Positions 1-6,725 are shown, counted from the stretch's first letter. The stretch is 13,070 nucleotides of DNA from an uncultured Lachnospiraceae bacterium (GCA_946631935.1 CAMPAP010000150.1:1-13070); one strand, 5' to 3'. The notes: generated by a model not told the origin, from the letters alone. Numbers and translations are program-made.

Positions 1-33
1 GTCAGATCACGTTCTAACATATGTAAGCGATCA

Positions 34-912
34 TCATTTATCGTTTTTATCATCTTTGACAAGGTGCGGCATTGTATGAGGCCTGAATCCGGTACTTGAT
101 GAAGGATCATCCTTTTTTTCAGATTCGGAGGATGATACCTTAGGAGGTTCGGGAACCTTAAATGAATCTGAAGGTTTGGGAGCTTCAGGTGCCTTTACGG
201 GTTCTGATACCCCGGCATCAGCTGATGCTTTGGAAGGTTCAGGTACCTTTACAGCTTCAGGTGTCTTGGATGTTTCAGGTGCCTTTACAGCTTCAGGTGT
301 CTTGGATGTTTCAGGCGCCTTTACAGCTTCAGGTGTCTTGCTTGTTTCAGGTGTCTTGGCATTTTCCGATGTCTTGGAAGCATCAGGAGATTTTGCGTCT
401 TCCGCAGCCTTAGGAATCCCTATGGTTTTATTTGCTTCCGGTGTCTTGGAAGGTTCTGAAGCCTTAGGAGATTCAGGGGCTTTGGGTGCAGCATCTTCTG
501 ACTTCTTTCTTCCTTTTCCGTTTATTTTTGCATCAAGCTGAAGAAGTTTTTTGGAACTGTCAGCGATCTTATCCTGAAGAGTCCTTACCTGTTCATCGGC
601 TTTATCAAGTCTCTGCTGGGTCGAGATGATGTCATGCTTTAAGTTATAAATCTCTTTGTCTTTATCCTTGATAAGCTGTTCATTTTCTGCAAGCTTTTCA
701 ACGATCTTCATATAATCGTCGGTGACATTTATGGCAAGCATAAGCATCTGGGTTTCTTTGTTCTGATTTCTGAAACCCGGATCAGTCTTACATTCTTCAA
801 GTTTTTTGTTTATATAATTACCGACCTTCTGTGTATACTCGGCAGTTTCATAACCGGTAAGCGTAAGTACCCTGCCGGCGATAATGACCTGTGTTTCGTT
901 GATATCAGACAT
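34..912 (-). CDS. ZapA-like cell division protein with a long repetitive tail
   Basis: ZapA proteins bind FtsZ in the cytoplasm and promote Z-ring bundling. Residues 1-70 look like the ZapA head: a short beta strand pair (QVIIAGRVLTLTG) and a helix ending near NVTDDYMK. Residues about 70-130 are charged and heptad-like, a probable coiled coil. Residues 131-270 are low complexity, rich in Lys, Pro, Glu, Ala and Ser, with three 12-residue repeats (SKTPEAVKAPET type) at 191-226. ZapA is usually about 90-130 residues, so the 292-residue length comes from the tail. The ATG at 912 follows a strong GGAGGGG site. The gene lies 73 nt after ruvB and has its own candidate promoter. Two TGA codons in a row end it. 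The ZapA call rests on the N-terminal pattern and on the position after ruvB. Confidence 0.75.
   Translation of the reverse strand: MSDINETQVIIAGRVLTLTGYETAEYTQKVGNYINKKLEECKTDPGFRNQNKETQMLMLAINVTDDYMKIVEKLAENEQLIKDKDKEIYNLKHDIISTQQRLDKADEQVRTLQDKIADSSKKLLQLDAKINGKGRKKSEDAAPKAPESPKASEPSKTPEANKTIGIPKAAEDAKSPDASKTSENAKTPETSKTPEAVKAPETSKTPEAVKAPETSKTPEAVKVPEPSKASADAGVSEPVKAPEAPKPSDSFKVPEPPKVSSSESEKKDDPSSSTGFRPHTMPHLVKDDKNDK
251..358 (-). repeat. 36-bp tandem repeat, three copies, inside the zapA-like tail
   Basis: Units start at 251, 287 and 323, each opening with acagcttcaggtgtcttg. The first two differ at one base; the third diverges in its second half. Each unit encodes 12 residues (KTPEAVKAPETS type) and keeps the reading frame. 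Looser Lys-Thr-Pro-Glu repeats continue on both sides. Confidence 0.9.
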
Positions 913-940
913 AAAGCCCCTCCGAAATAAATATATAAAC

Positions 941-969
941 AGTATATAAAAAATCGGTTATTTAAGCAA
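941..969 (-). promoter_or_regulatory. Candidate sigma-70-type promoter for the zapA-like gene
   Basis: On the minus strand TTGCTT (964-969) is followed after exactly 17 nt by TATACT (941-946). The zapA-like ATG lies about 30 nt further on. It could give this gene expression independent of the leu-ruv transcript. Found by eye. Confidence 0.5.
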
Positions 970-985
970 ATGCAATGGATTATGG

Positions 986-1984
986 CTATACAAGCCACAT
1001 ATCAAGATGTTCACGTGCAAGATCGGTTATCACCCTGCCCTTTGGAGTCCTCATAAGAAGACCGTTTTTCAAAAGAAACGGTTCATAAACATCTTCTATG
1101 GTGCCGGCATCTTCTCCGGTAGCGGCTGAAAGTGTATCAAGTCCTACAGGACCGCCGTCGAATTTCTTTATAATAGTCTCAAGGATCATCCTGTCGGTAT
1201 TATCAAGTCCAAGCTTGTCGATGGACATTAGATCCAGGGATTCTACAGCTATTTCTTTTGTCACGATACCGTCATATCTTACCTGGGCATAATCTCTTAC
1301 TCTTTTCAGCATACGGTTTGCGATCCTGGGAGTCCCGCGGCTTCTTTTTGCTATTTCAAGAGCTGCATCCGGACGGATCTCAACATTCAATTTTTTTGAA
1401 GAGAAAAGAATAACTTCACTTAATTCTTCGGGAGTATAAAACTCCATATGGAACTGCTCTCCGAATCTGTCCCTTAAAGGTGCAGTGAGCATGTCAGCCC
1501 TTGTGGTTGCTCCTATAAGAGTAAAATGAGGAAGAGGAAGTCTTACGCTTCTTGCTGATGAGGAAGAATCCTTACCGATCATGACATCAATGGAAAAATC
1601 CTCCATTGCAGGATAAAGCACCTCTTCTACCTGACGGTTAAGTCTGTGAATCTCATCAATGAAAAGCATATCCTTTTCCTGAAGAGAATTTAAAATAGCC
1701 GCCATTTCAGATGCCTTTTCAATGGCAGGTCCGGAGGTGATCTTAATATGAGTTCCCATTTCATTGGAAATGATCCCTGCAAGGGTTGTTTTTCCAAGAC
1801 CGGGAGGTCCGTACAAAAGCACATGATCTAAAGCTTCTCCCCTGGATTTTGCCGCCTCAATATGAATGATCAGTCTTTCTTTTATGGCTTCCTGTCCGAT
1901 ATAATCTTTTAATCTCTGGGGACGGAGTGACTGTTCAACAGGCTTGTCTTCTTTTGTGATCTCAGTCTGAATAGTTCTGGGCAT
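986..1984 (-). CDS. ruvB: Holliday junction branch migration ATPase RuvB
   Basis: RuvB is the hexameric AAA+ motor that drives branch migration of Holliday junctions together with RuvA. Visible motifs: Walker A GPPGLGKTT at 59-67, Walker B LFIDE at 107-111, the IGATTRADMLTAPLRDRFG segment at 157-175 carrying the sensor and arginine-finger region, and the RGTPRIANRMLKRVRD sensor-2 region at 216-231. A C-terminal winged-helix DNA-binding domain follows, with the signature GGPVGLDTLSAATGED at 277-292. At 332 residues it is full length. The ATG at 1984 has an AAGGT ribosome site that overlaps the ruvA stop codon, so translation of the two is probably coupled across an 11-nt gap. No ruvC is seen next to it. 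Confidence 0.98.
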   Translation of the reverse strand: MPRTIQTEITKEDKPVEQSLRPQRLKDYIGQEAIKERLIIHIEAAKSRGEALDHVLLYGPPGLGKTTLAGIISNEMGTHIKITSGPAIEKASEMAAILNSLQEKDMLFIDEIHRLNRQVEEVLYPAMEDFSIDVMIGKDSSSSARSVRLPLPHFTLIGATTRADMLTAPLRDRFGEQFHMEFYTPEELSEVILFSSKKLNVEIRPDAALEIAKRSRGTPRIANRMLKRVRDYAQVRYDGIVTKEIAVESLDLMSIDKLGLDNTDRMILETIIKKFDGGPVGLDTLSAATGEDAGTIEDVYEPFLLKNGLLMRTPKGRVITDLAREHLDMWLV

Positions 1985-1995
1985 GAAATAATACC

Positions 1996-2616
1996 TTATT
2001 TTCCGTAAAGGATCTTAAGTGCAAATGATAGCAGAGAGCCGGAATCCAGATCTTCGTGACCGTCAACAGAAAGGATTGCTTTTGTGCTCTCGCTTTTTGA
2101 GTAACCGAGAGAAATAAGGGCAGCAAGTGCATCGGACTCTTCCCTTCCAAGATCCGTATCCGGGACTGTTATGGAAGGACCTGCCCCTACTTTTACTGCG
2201 ATCTTCTCATCAGAAAGATCGACCTTGCCTTTTAATTCAATAATTATCTTACCTGCAGATTTTGCAGAGATGCCTTTTGCTTTTGAAAGCGCTTTGATAT
2301 CATCGCTGATTATCGCATACCTGATGGAATCAGCATCCATTTCGGATAAAAGAGATAAAGCACTCTTAGGACCCACACCGGATACACCAAGCAGCTTTCT
2401 GAACATATCAAGATCATCTCTTTCAAGAAAACCGTAAAGCTGTAAAATTCCTTCGGCAATCTGCGTATAAGTATATAATTTAACATGATCTCCGACAGAG
2501 CCTATGACAGCCGAACATCTTGGTGAAATATTGACATTTATGCCAAATCCGCCAATATCGACAACACACAGATCCGTATCTATAAGATCCAAAGTTCCTT
2601 CAACAAAAGCAAACAC
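1996..2616 (-). CDS. ruvA: Holliday junction DNA-binding protein RuvA
   Basis: RuvA forms the tetramer that holds a Holliday junction in a square planar state and recruits RuvB. The 206-residue protein has the usual three parts: an N-terminal OB-fold (MFAFVEGTL, 1-62), two helix-hairpin-helix motifs (LLGVSGVGPKSALSLL at 75-90 and GISAKSAGKIIIELKG at 115-130), and a C-terminal RuvB-binding domain (about 158-206) after a flexible linker. The start is GTG at 2616, preceded by AGGTGG with 8-nt spacing; the protein start matches the family. It lies only 20 nt after leuD with no terminator between, so it appears to be transcribed from the leuC promoter. Confidence 0.97.
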   Translation of the reverse strand: MFAFVEGTLDLIDTDLCVVDIGGFGINVNISPRCSAVIGSVGDHVKLYTYTQIAEGILQLYGFLERDDLDMFRKLLGVSGVGPKSALSLLSEMDADSIRYAIISDDIKALSKAKGISAKSAGKIIIELKGKVDLSDEKIAVKVGAGPSITVPDTDLGREESDALAALISLGYSKSESTKAILSVDGHEDLDSGSLLSFALKILYGK

Positions 2617-2636
2617 TTAATGCACCACCTGAATTT

Positions 2637-3128
2637 TTAATTATTGTTATTGATGTAATTAACAAGACCGCCGGATGCGATAAGCTTTTGCATGAATTCA
2701 GGGAAAGCCTGGCCCTGATATGAAGTTCCTTTTGTAAGATCTTTGATAAGGCCGGTATTAAAATCTATCTCAACCTCATCTCCGTCTTCGATCTCACGGC
2801 TTGCCTCTGCACATTCTATAATGGGAAGTCCTATATTAATGGCATTTCTGTAAAAAATCCTTGCAAAAGTCTCTGCAATGACACATGAAATACCGGATGC
2901 CTTTATGGCAATAGGCGCATGCTCTCTTGAAGAACCGCAACCGAAATTCTTGGTTGCAACAATAATGTCGCCTTTATTCATCCTTTTTGAAAAATCCTTA
3001 TCGATATCTTCCATGCAGTGAAGTGCAAGCTCTGCGGGATCAGAGGAATTAAGATATCTTGCAGGGATTATTACATCGGTATCTACATTATCGCCGTATT
3101 TAAGTACTTTTCCTTTAGCGTTTTCCAT
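2637..3128 (-). CDS. leuD: 3-isopropylmalate dehydratase small subunit LeuD
   Basis: This is the swivel-domain subunit of isopropylmalate isomerase, which with LeuC converts 2-isopropylmalate to 3-isopropylmalate in leucine synthesis. It is the short form (163 residues) typical of Clostridia and archaea. Visible family features are the opening GDNVDTDVIIPARYL (13-27), the FGCGSSREHAP segment (62-72) and the NAINIGLPIIE region (95-105). The loop after YL (NSSDPAELA) lies where short-form subunits set their substrate choice. Isopropylmalate rather than homoaconitate is inferred from the BCAA context. The ATG at 3128 has an AAAGGAG site overlapping the leuC stop; the gap is 12 nt. The protein ends in four or five asparagines. 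Confidence 0.95.
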   Translation of the reverse strand: MENAKGKVLKYGDNVDTDVIIPARYLNSSDPAELALHCMEDIDKDFSKRMNKGDIIVATKNFGCGSSREHAPIAIKASGISCVIAETFARIFYRNAINIGLPIIECAEASREIEDGDEVEIDFNTGLIKDLTKGTSYQGQAFPEFMQKLIASGGLVNYINNNN

Positions 3129-3140
3129 TTATATTCTCCT

Positions 3141-4409
3141 TTACAGATCTTCAACACAGGAAATGATACCCTTAACTGCACTTGCGGCAGCTACTGAAGG
3201 GCTTGCAAGATAAATCTCCGAATCGACATGTCCCATACGTCCGACAAAATTCCTGTTAGTTGTTGATACACATTTTTCACCGGCAGCCAAAACGCCCATG
3301 TAGCCTCCAAGACAGGGACCACATGTAGGAGTTGAAACAACGCACCCGGATTCAATAAAGATCTTAAGAAGACCTTCTTCAAGGCACTGCATATAAACAG
3401 CCTGTGTTGCGGGAATGACAATAACCCTTATGCCCTTGGCAACATGTCTTCCCTTAAGGATCTGTGCTGCGATCCTCATATCGGAGATCCTTCCGTTTGT
3501 GCAGGATCCTATTACAACCTGATCGATCTTAATATCTCCGTCTTTGTGGATCTCATCGATAGTGTGAGTATTTTCAGGAAGATGAGGGAAAGAAACAGTG
3601 GGACGAAGCATGGAAAGATCAATATCTATCACTTCATCATACTCTGCATCTTCATCAGCTTCAAAAACGGTATATTTTCTTGTTGCATGCTCGTTAAGAT
3701 ATTCTATGGTTTTATCATCAACAGGGAATATTCCGTTCTTTCCGCCCGCTTCAATAGCCATATTGGCAATGGTAAATCTGTCATCCATGGAAAGCGCGGA
3801 AACTCCGGGTCCTGCAAATTCCATTGACTTATAAAGAGCTCCGTCAACGCCTATCTTACCAATGATATGAAGGATCAGGTCTTTACCGCTGACTCCTGAA
3901 GGAAGGCTTCCTGTCAGATTGAACTTTATGGCAGAAGGAACCTTGAACCAGGCTTCTCCTGTAGCCATTCCTGCGGCCATGTCAGTTGAACCGACACCTG
4001 TTGAGAAAGCACCAAGTGCTCCGTAAGTACAGGTATGTGAATCGGCTCCAATGATAACATCTCCGGGAACGGTAAGTCCTTTTTCGGGAAGAAGGGCATG
4101 CTCGATACCCATCTCTCCTACTTCGAAATAGTTTGTAATATCATTTTTCCTTGCAAACTCTCTGACGCATTTGCAGTGTTCAGCGGATTTGATATCCTTA
4201 TTGGGCACAAAGTGATCGGGAACAAGGGCGATCTTGTCCTTGTCGAACACTCCGTTAACATTCATCTTTTCAATCTCATGGATAGCAACAGGGCTTGTAA
4301 TATCGTTTCCGAGAACAAGATCAAGCTTAGCCATGATAAGATCCCCGGCTTTTACGGATTCTTTACCCGCAGCACGAGCCAGGATCTTCTGAGTCATAGT
4401 CATTCCCAT
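3141..4409 (-). CDS. leuC: 3-isopropylmalate dehydratase large subunit LeuC
   Basis: This is the catalytic aconitase-family subunit of isopropylmalate isomerase and carries a [4Fe-4S] cluster. The likely cluster cysteines are Cys303 in VVIGSCTNG and Cys363 and Cys366 in TPTCGPCLGG. Other family features are GADSHTCTYG (121-130), GVGSTDMA (138-145) and NRNFVGRMGH (386-395). At 422 residues it matches the short monofunctional form found with the small LeuD. The start MGMTMTQKI is the usual family start, and AGAGG precedes the ATG at 4409. It is first in an apparent operon leuC-leuD-ruvA-ruvB-zapA, behind an extended -10 promoter and a short leader of about 30 nt, too short for a T-box. Confidence 0.97.
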   Translation of the reverse strand: MGMTMTQKILARAAGKESVKAGDLIMAKLDLVLGNDITSPVAIHEIEKMNVNGVFDKDKIALVPDHFVPNKDIKSAEHCKCVREFARKNDITNYFEVGEMGIEHALLPEKGLTVPGDVIIGADSHTCTYGALGAFSTGVGSTDMAAGMATGEAWFKVPSAIKFNLTGSLPSGVSGKDLILHIIGKIGVDGALYKSMEFAGPGVSALSMDDRFTIANMAIEAGGKNGIFPVDDKTIEYLNEHATRKYTVFEADEDAEYDEVIDIDLSMLRPTVSFPHLPENTHTIDEIHKDGDIKIDQVVIGSCTNGRISDMRIAAQILKGRHVAKGIRVIVIPATQAVYMQCLEEGLLKIFIESGCVVSTPTCGPCLGGYMGVLAAGEKCVSTTNRNFVGRMGHVDSEIYLASPSVAAASAVKGIISCVEDL

Positions 4410-4447
4410 ACTTTTACCTCTTCCTTAGTTAATAAAAAACCTTTAAA

Positions 4448-4476
4448 ATTATACCACAATCCGGAGGTTATTAACA
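4448..4476 (-). promoter_or_regulatory. Extended -10 promoter upstream of leuC
   Basis: On the minus strand TGGTATAAT (4448-4456) is a perfect TATAAT with the TGn extension. A weak -35, TGTTAA, sits at 4471-4476 with 17-nt spacing. Predicted initiation near 4441 gives a leader of about 30 nt before the leuC ATG. Confidence 0.6.
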
Positions 4477-4541
4477 TACGGATCGATGGGGGCAAGAAAT
4501 CAGGTTTAAAATGATTTGCAATTTATTGGAGGTTTGAAGAC

Positions 4542-4693
4542 GACTTCCATGTTTATATTTTATAACGCGCACGCGCCTTTCGGCTCCGCTCTCAACCGTA
4601 ATGGTACTAAGTTCGAACTTCGCAAGGCTCGTTCTCACTAAGTACCAACGGTTTCGAAAGGGTGCGCTTATATAAATTATAAACATGTAAGTC
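4542..4693 (+). repeat. Structured hairpin repeat element, copy 1 (152 nt)
   Basis: A long imperfect inverted repeat that can fold on itself from end to end. The outer arms GACTTCCATGTTTATA and its near-complement (TATAAACATGTAAGTC, 4678-4693) pair at 15 of 16 positions. A GC-rich section follows (cgcgcac and cctttcg on one side, cgaaagg and gtgcgc on the other), then CCGT/ACGG. The 44-nt core at 4603-4646 is bounded by GGTACTAA and TAAGTACC. Orientation is set arbitrarily by the core. It matches copy 2 in reverse orientation: left arm 61 nt in both, right arm 47 versus 46 nt, and about 72% identity over the 40 nt before the core. It lies between the ilvC terminator and the leuC promoter. No known family is recognised. 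Confidence 0.8.
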
Positions 4694-4712
4694 TTATCCG
4701 AGTAAGGAAACA

Positions 4713-4863
4713 GGGCTTGGAACAATATACTTTTATAAGCGAACTCTTGAACGCCGTCGGTACTTAACGAGAACAAATGAAATGAAGTTCGAGTTTAGTA
4801 CCGCTACGAGCGTGATCGAAGCCGCAAGGCGTGTTCGCGTTAAAAGTATAATGCTCCAAGCCC
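4713..4863 (-). repeat. Structured hairpin repeat element, copy 2 (151 nt), inverted relative to copy 1
   Basis: Outer arms gggcttgg (4713-4720) and ccaagccc (4856-4863) pair perfectly. The pairing goes on through atacttttat/aaaagtat and gcgaac/gttcgc to a 44-nt core at 4759-4802. Read on the minus strand the core has the same boundaries as copy 1 (GGTACTAA to TAAGTACC), and the left arm carries taacgcg, cgcctt and cggct blocks in register with copy 1. Only 19 nt separate the copies. It shows no open reading frame of its own and no terminal target duplication that could be made out. Confidence 0.8.
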
Positions 4864-4916
4864 GTCCCCATATAAAACTCTTACAACATCTCCTCTTTTC
4901 TTAGTATACTCAGTTC

Positions 4917-4943
4917 AAAAAAGGGGAGCACTAAGCTCCCCTT
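4917..4943 (-). terminator. Rho-independent terminator of the ilvN-ilvC transcript
   Basis: On the minus strand AAGGGGAGC and GCTCCCCTT form a perfect 9-bp stem with a 5-nt loop, followed by a run of six T. It begins 20 nt after the ilvC stop codon. Confidence 0.93.
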
Positions 4944-4962
4944 AATATATGAACCAAAAAGA

Positions 4963-5982
4963 TCAGTTATTAATAAACTTATCAGCTTCGTTGTTCCAGC
5001 TGTAAAGCTTTCTTACACTCTCACCGACAGTCTCAAGCTGATGCTCTGCAGCGATCTTTCTCATAGCCTTGAAGTGTACCTGACGACCAGAAGACATCTC
5101 CTGAAGGAATTCTGATGCAAACTTTCCGCTCTGGATATCTGCAAGGATCTGCTTCATAGCCTTCTTGGTCTCATCGGTAACGATCTTGGGCCCGGTGATA
5201 TAATCGCCGTACTCAGCTGTATTTGAGATTGAATATCTCATTCCTGCAAAACCTGACTGATAGATAAGGTCAACAATGAGCTTCATCTCGTGGATGCACT
5301 CAAAGTATGCATTTCTGGGATCATATCCTGCTTCAACAAGAGTCTCAAAACCTGCCTTCATAAGAGCGCAAACGCCTCCGCAAAGAACTGCCTGCTCACC
5401 AAAGAGGTCAGTTTCGGTCTCGGTTCTGAAGTTGGTCTCAAGAAGTCCGGCTCTTGCTCCGCCGATTCCGAGTCCGTAAGCCTTAGCTATATCCCATGCC
5501 TTACCGGTAGCATCCTGCTCAACAGCGATGAGGCAGGGAGTTCCCTTACCTGCCTGGTACTCACTTCTTACGGTGTGTCCGGGGGCCTTGGGAGCGATCA
5601 TTGCTACATCCACATCTGCAGGGGGCTTGATGCATCCGAAGTGAATGTTGAAGCCGTGTGCGAACATGAGCATGTTGCCTGCAGAAAGGTTGGGTGCGAT
5701 ATCTTTCTTGTACATATCAGCCTGAAGCTCGTCATTGATGAGGATCATGATGATATCAGCCTGCTTTGCTGCTTCAGCTGCGGTGAAAACCTTGAATCCC
5801 TGCTCCTCAGCTCTCTTCCAGCTCTTTGAACCTTCATAAAGACCGATAATGACATTGCATCCGGACTCCTTGAGGTTGAGAGCATGAGCATGACCCTGGC
5901 TGCCGTATCCTATAATGGCAATGGTCTTGCCCTCAAGAAGGGAAAGGTTACAATCTTCCTGATAAAAAATCCTGTTTTCCAT
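4963..5982 (-). CDS. ilvC: Ketol-acid reductoisomerase, class I
   Basis: IlvC isomerises and reduces acetolactate or acetohydroxybutyrate to the dihydroxy acids of valine, leucine and isoleucine synthesis. The 339-residue length marks class I. The Rossmann motif GYGSQGHA is at 25-32, catalytic His109 in FAHGFNIHFG, Lys132 in APKAPGHTVR, and the metal and active-site acids Asp192 and Glu196 (DLFGEQAVLCGG) with Glu228 and Glu232 in FECIHEMKL. The cofactor loop reads LYEGSKSW (48-55), where NADPH enzymes commonly have an arginine in place of the Tyr. The ATG at 5982 follows a strong AAGGAGG. Upstream, 174 nt of tandem hairpins separate it from the small-subunit gene, with no promoter seen between them; a terminator follows. 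Confidence 0.98.
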   Translation of the reverse strand: MENRIFYQEDCNLSLLEGKTIAIIGYGSQGHAHALNLKESGCNVIIGLYEGSKSWKRAEEQGFKVFTAAEAAKQADIIMILINDELQADMYKKDIAPNLSAGNMLMFAHGFNIHFGCIKPPADVDVAMIAPKAPGHTVRSEYQAGKGTPCLIAVEQDATGKAWDIAKAYGLGIGGARAGLLETNFRTETETDLFGEQAVLCGGVCALMKAGFETLVEAGYDPRNAYFECIHEMKLIVDLIYQSGFAGMRYSISNTAEYGDYITGPKIVTDETKKAMKQILADIQSGKFASEFLQEMSSGRQVHFKAMRKIAAEHQLETVGESVRKLYSWNNEADKFINN

Positions 5983-5990
5983 TTTAATCC

Positions 5991-6140
5991 TCCTTAAACT
6001 GTCGCGTAGCGACGTTCATTTATGTCAGCGAAAGCTTTGCTTTCGCCAGGCCTCCTTAAATCGTCGCATAGCGACGTTCATTTATGTCAGCGAAAGATTT
6101 GCTTTCGCCAGGCTTCCTTAAATCGTCGCATAAGCGACTT
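5991..6140 (-). repeat. 62-bp tandem hairpin repeat in the ilvC leader (two full units and a partial third)
   Basis: Units begin at 5991, 6053 and 6115, each with tccttaaa. The two full units differ at 5 of 62 positions. Each full unit contains GTCGC-3 nt-GCGAC and a GCGAAAGC-type hairpin (GCGAAAGCTTTGCTTTCGC in unit 1), and on the minus strand ends in TTTAAGGAGG or TTTAAGGAAG, the same sequence that serves as the ilvC ribosome site. The third unit keeps only the first hairpin, with one extra base in its loop. Several changes fall in or beside loops, so the stems are kept. Another hairpin, CCTGAA/TTCAGG (6143-6160), overlaps the ilvN stop codon. None has a T tract, so they are not typical terminators. 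Confidence 0.9.
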
Positions 6141-6156
6141 CGCCTGAACCTGATCT

Positions 6157-6657
6157 TCAGGGCAGATAAGTTACATTCTCAGATCCTCTTGAAAGTCCGG
6201 CTATTCCGGTTCTTGCAAGTTCAAGGATCTCGTGACCGTCAAGAAGTCCGATGAATGCATCGATCTTGGACTGGTTTCCGGTTATCTCAATAATGACAGA
6301 ATCCGGAGCAACATCAATGATATTTCCCCTGAATATTCCTGCAAGAGATACCATATTTTCTCTCTCTGAAGGAGCTGTCCTTACTTTTATAAGACAAAGC
6401 TCTCTGTGAACCGAAGCATCAAAGGGAAGTTCCTTAACATCCCTTACATCTTCGAGCTTTGCAACCTGCTTTTCGATCTGTTCGATTATCTCTTCATCAC
6501 CGCATGTAACGATGGTGATCCTTGAATACTTGGGATCTGCGGTAACACCGGCGGTAATGCTCTCTATATTGTATCCTCTTCTGGAAAAAAGACCCGAAAT
6601 ACGGCTGAGAACACCTGAATTGTTATCGGCAAGAAGCTGTAATACTACTTTTTGCAT
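6157..6657 (-). CDS. ilvN: Acetolactate synthase small (regulatory) subunit, copy next to ilvC
   Basis: This is the ACT-domain subunit that binds and activates the acetolactate synthase catalytic subunit and confers valine feedback inhibition. The 166-residue protein begins MQKVVLQLLADNNSGVLSRISGLFSRRGYNIES, a close match to E. coli IlvH, and keeps the positions linked to valine sensing there (Asn12, Gly15, Asn30 here). The C-terminal half keeps IFRGNIIDV (108-116) and ends with LARTGIAGLSRG. The ATG at 6657 is chosen over an upstream in-frame GTG at 6666 because AGGTGG lies 6 nt before the ATG and overlaps that GTG. It is the first gene of a unit with ilvC and has no catalytic subunit gene beside it; ilvB is about 1.9 kb upstream. 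Confidence 0.95.
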   Translation of the reverse strand: MQKVVLQLLADNNSGVLSRISGLFSRRGYNIESITAGVTADPKYSRITIVTCGDEEIIEQIEKQVAKLEDVRDVKELPFDASVHRELCLIKVRTAPSERENMVSLAGIFRGNIIDVAPDSVIIEITGNQSKIDAFIGLLDGHEILELARTGIAGLSRGSENVTYLP

Positions 6658-6691
6658 AAAAACCACCTGTAAATACTGAAAAAATCAACTT

Positions 6692-6725
6692 TATATACTT
6701 TATACAATTAAAGTATCAATGTCAA
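6692..6725 (-). promoter_or_regulatory. Promoter of the ilvN-ilvC unit
   Basis: Two overlapping pairings are possible on the minus strand: TTGATA (6714-6719) with TATATA (6692-6697), 16-nt spacing, or TTGACA (6720-6725) with TATAAA (6699-6704), 15-nt spacing. Either starts transcription some 30-40 nt before the ATG, leaving no room for a T-box leader. Confidence 0.6.

Noticed and set aside
1..20. ATG at 20 on the minus strand (MLERDL...) as the start of the next gene, perhaps a U32 peptidase
   Set aside because: Only six codons are visible and there is no ribosome site before the ATG. A gene is likely beyond the edge, but its start cannot be supported.
162..541. Two long plus-strand reading frames opposite the zapA-like gene
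   Set aside because: They are antisense to the Lys/Pro/Ala repeats; low-complexity repeats keep the other frames open. No ribosome site, and the products are simple repeats.
810..998. 62-codon minus-strand frame across the ruvB-zapA junction
   Set aside because: It overlaps both genes in another frame and has no ribosome site; the gap is better explained by a promoter.
4410..4456. T-box or leucine attenuator before leuC
   Set aside because: The leader from the predicted start is only about 30 nt, with no specifier loop, no T-box sequence and no terminator.
4471..4776. 101-codon minus-strand frame upstream of leuC
   Set aside because: It runs through the two hairpin elements, has no clear ribosome site, and its composition follows the repeat rather than a protein.
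5984..6019. Tiny frame MNVATRQFKED ending one base before the ilvC ATG, as a leader peptide
   Set aside because: No ribosome site at the right distance before its ATG, no run of branched-chain codons, and the frame is a by-product of the repeat; the copy in the next unit reads differently.
5991..6140. CRISPR-like array
   Set aside because: Units are directly tandem with no unique spacers, there are too few of them, and no cas genes are near.
6658..6666. GTG at 6666 as the start of the ilvC-linked small subunit
   Set aside because: This GTG lies within the AGGTGG ribosome site of the ATG at 6657, and MQKVVLQ matches the family start.
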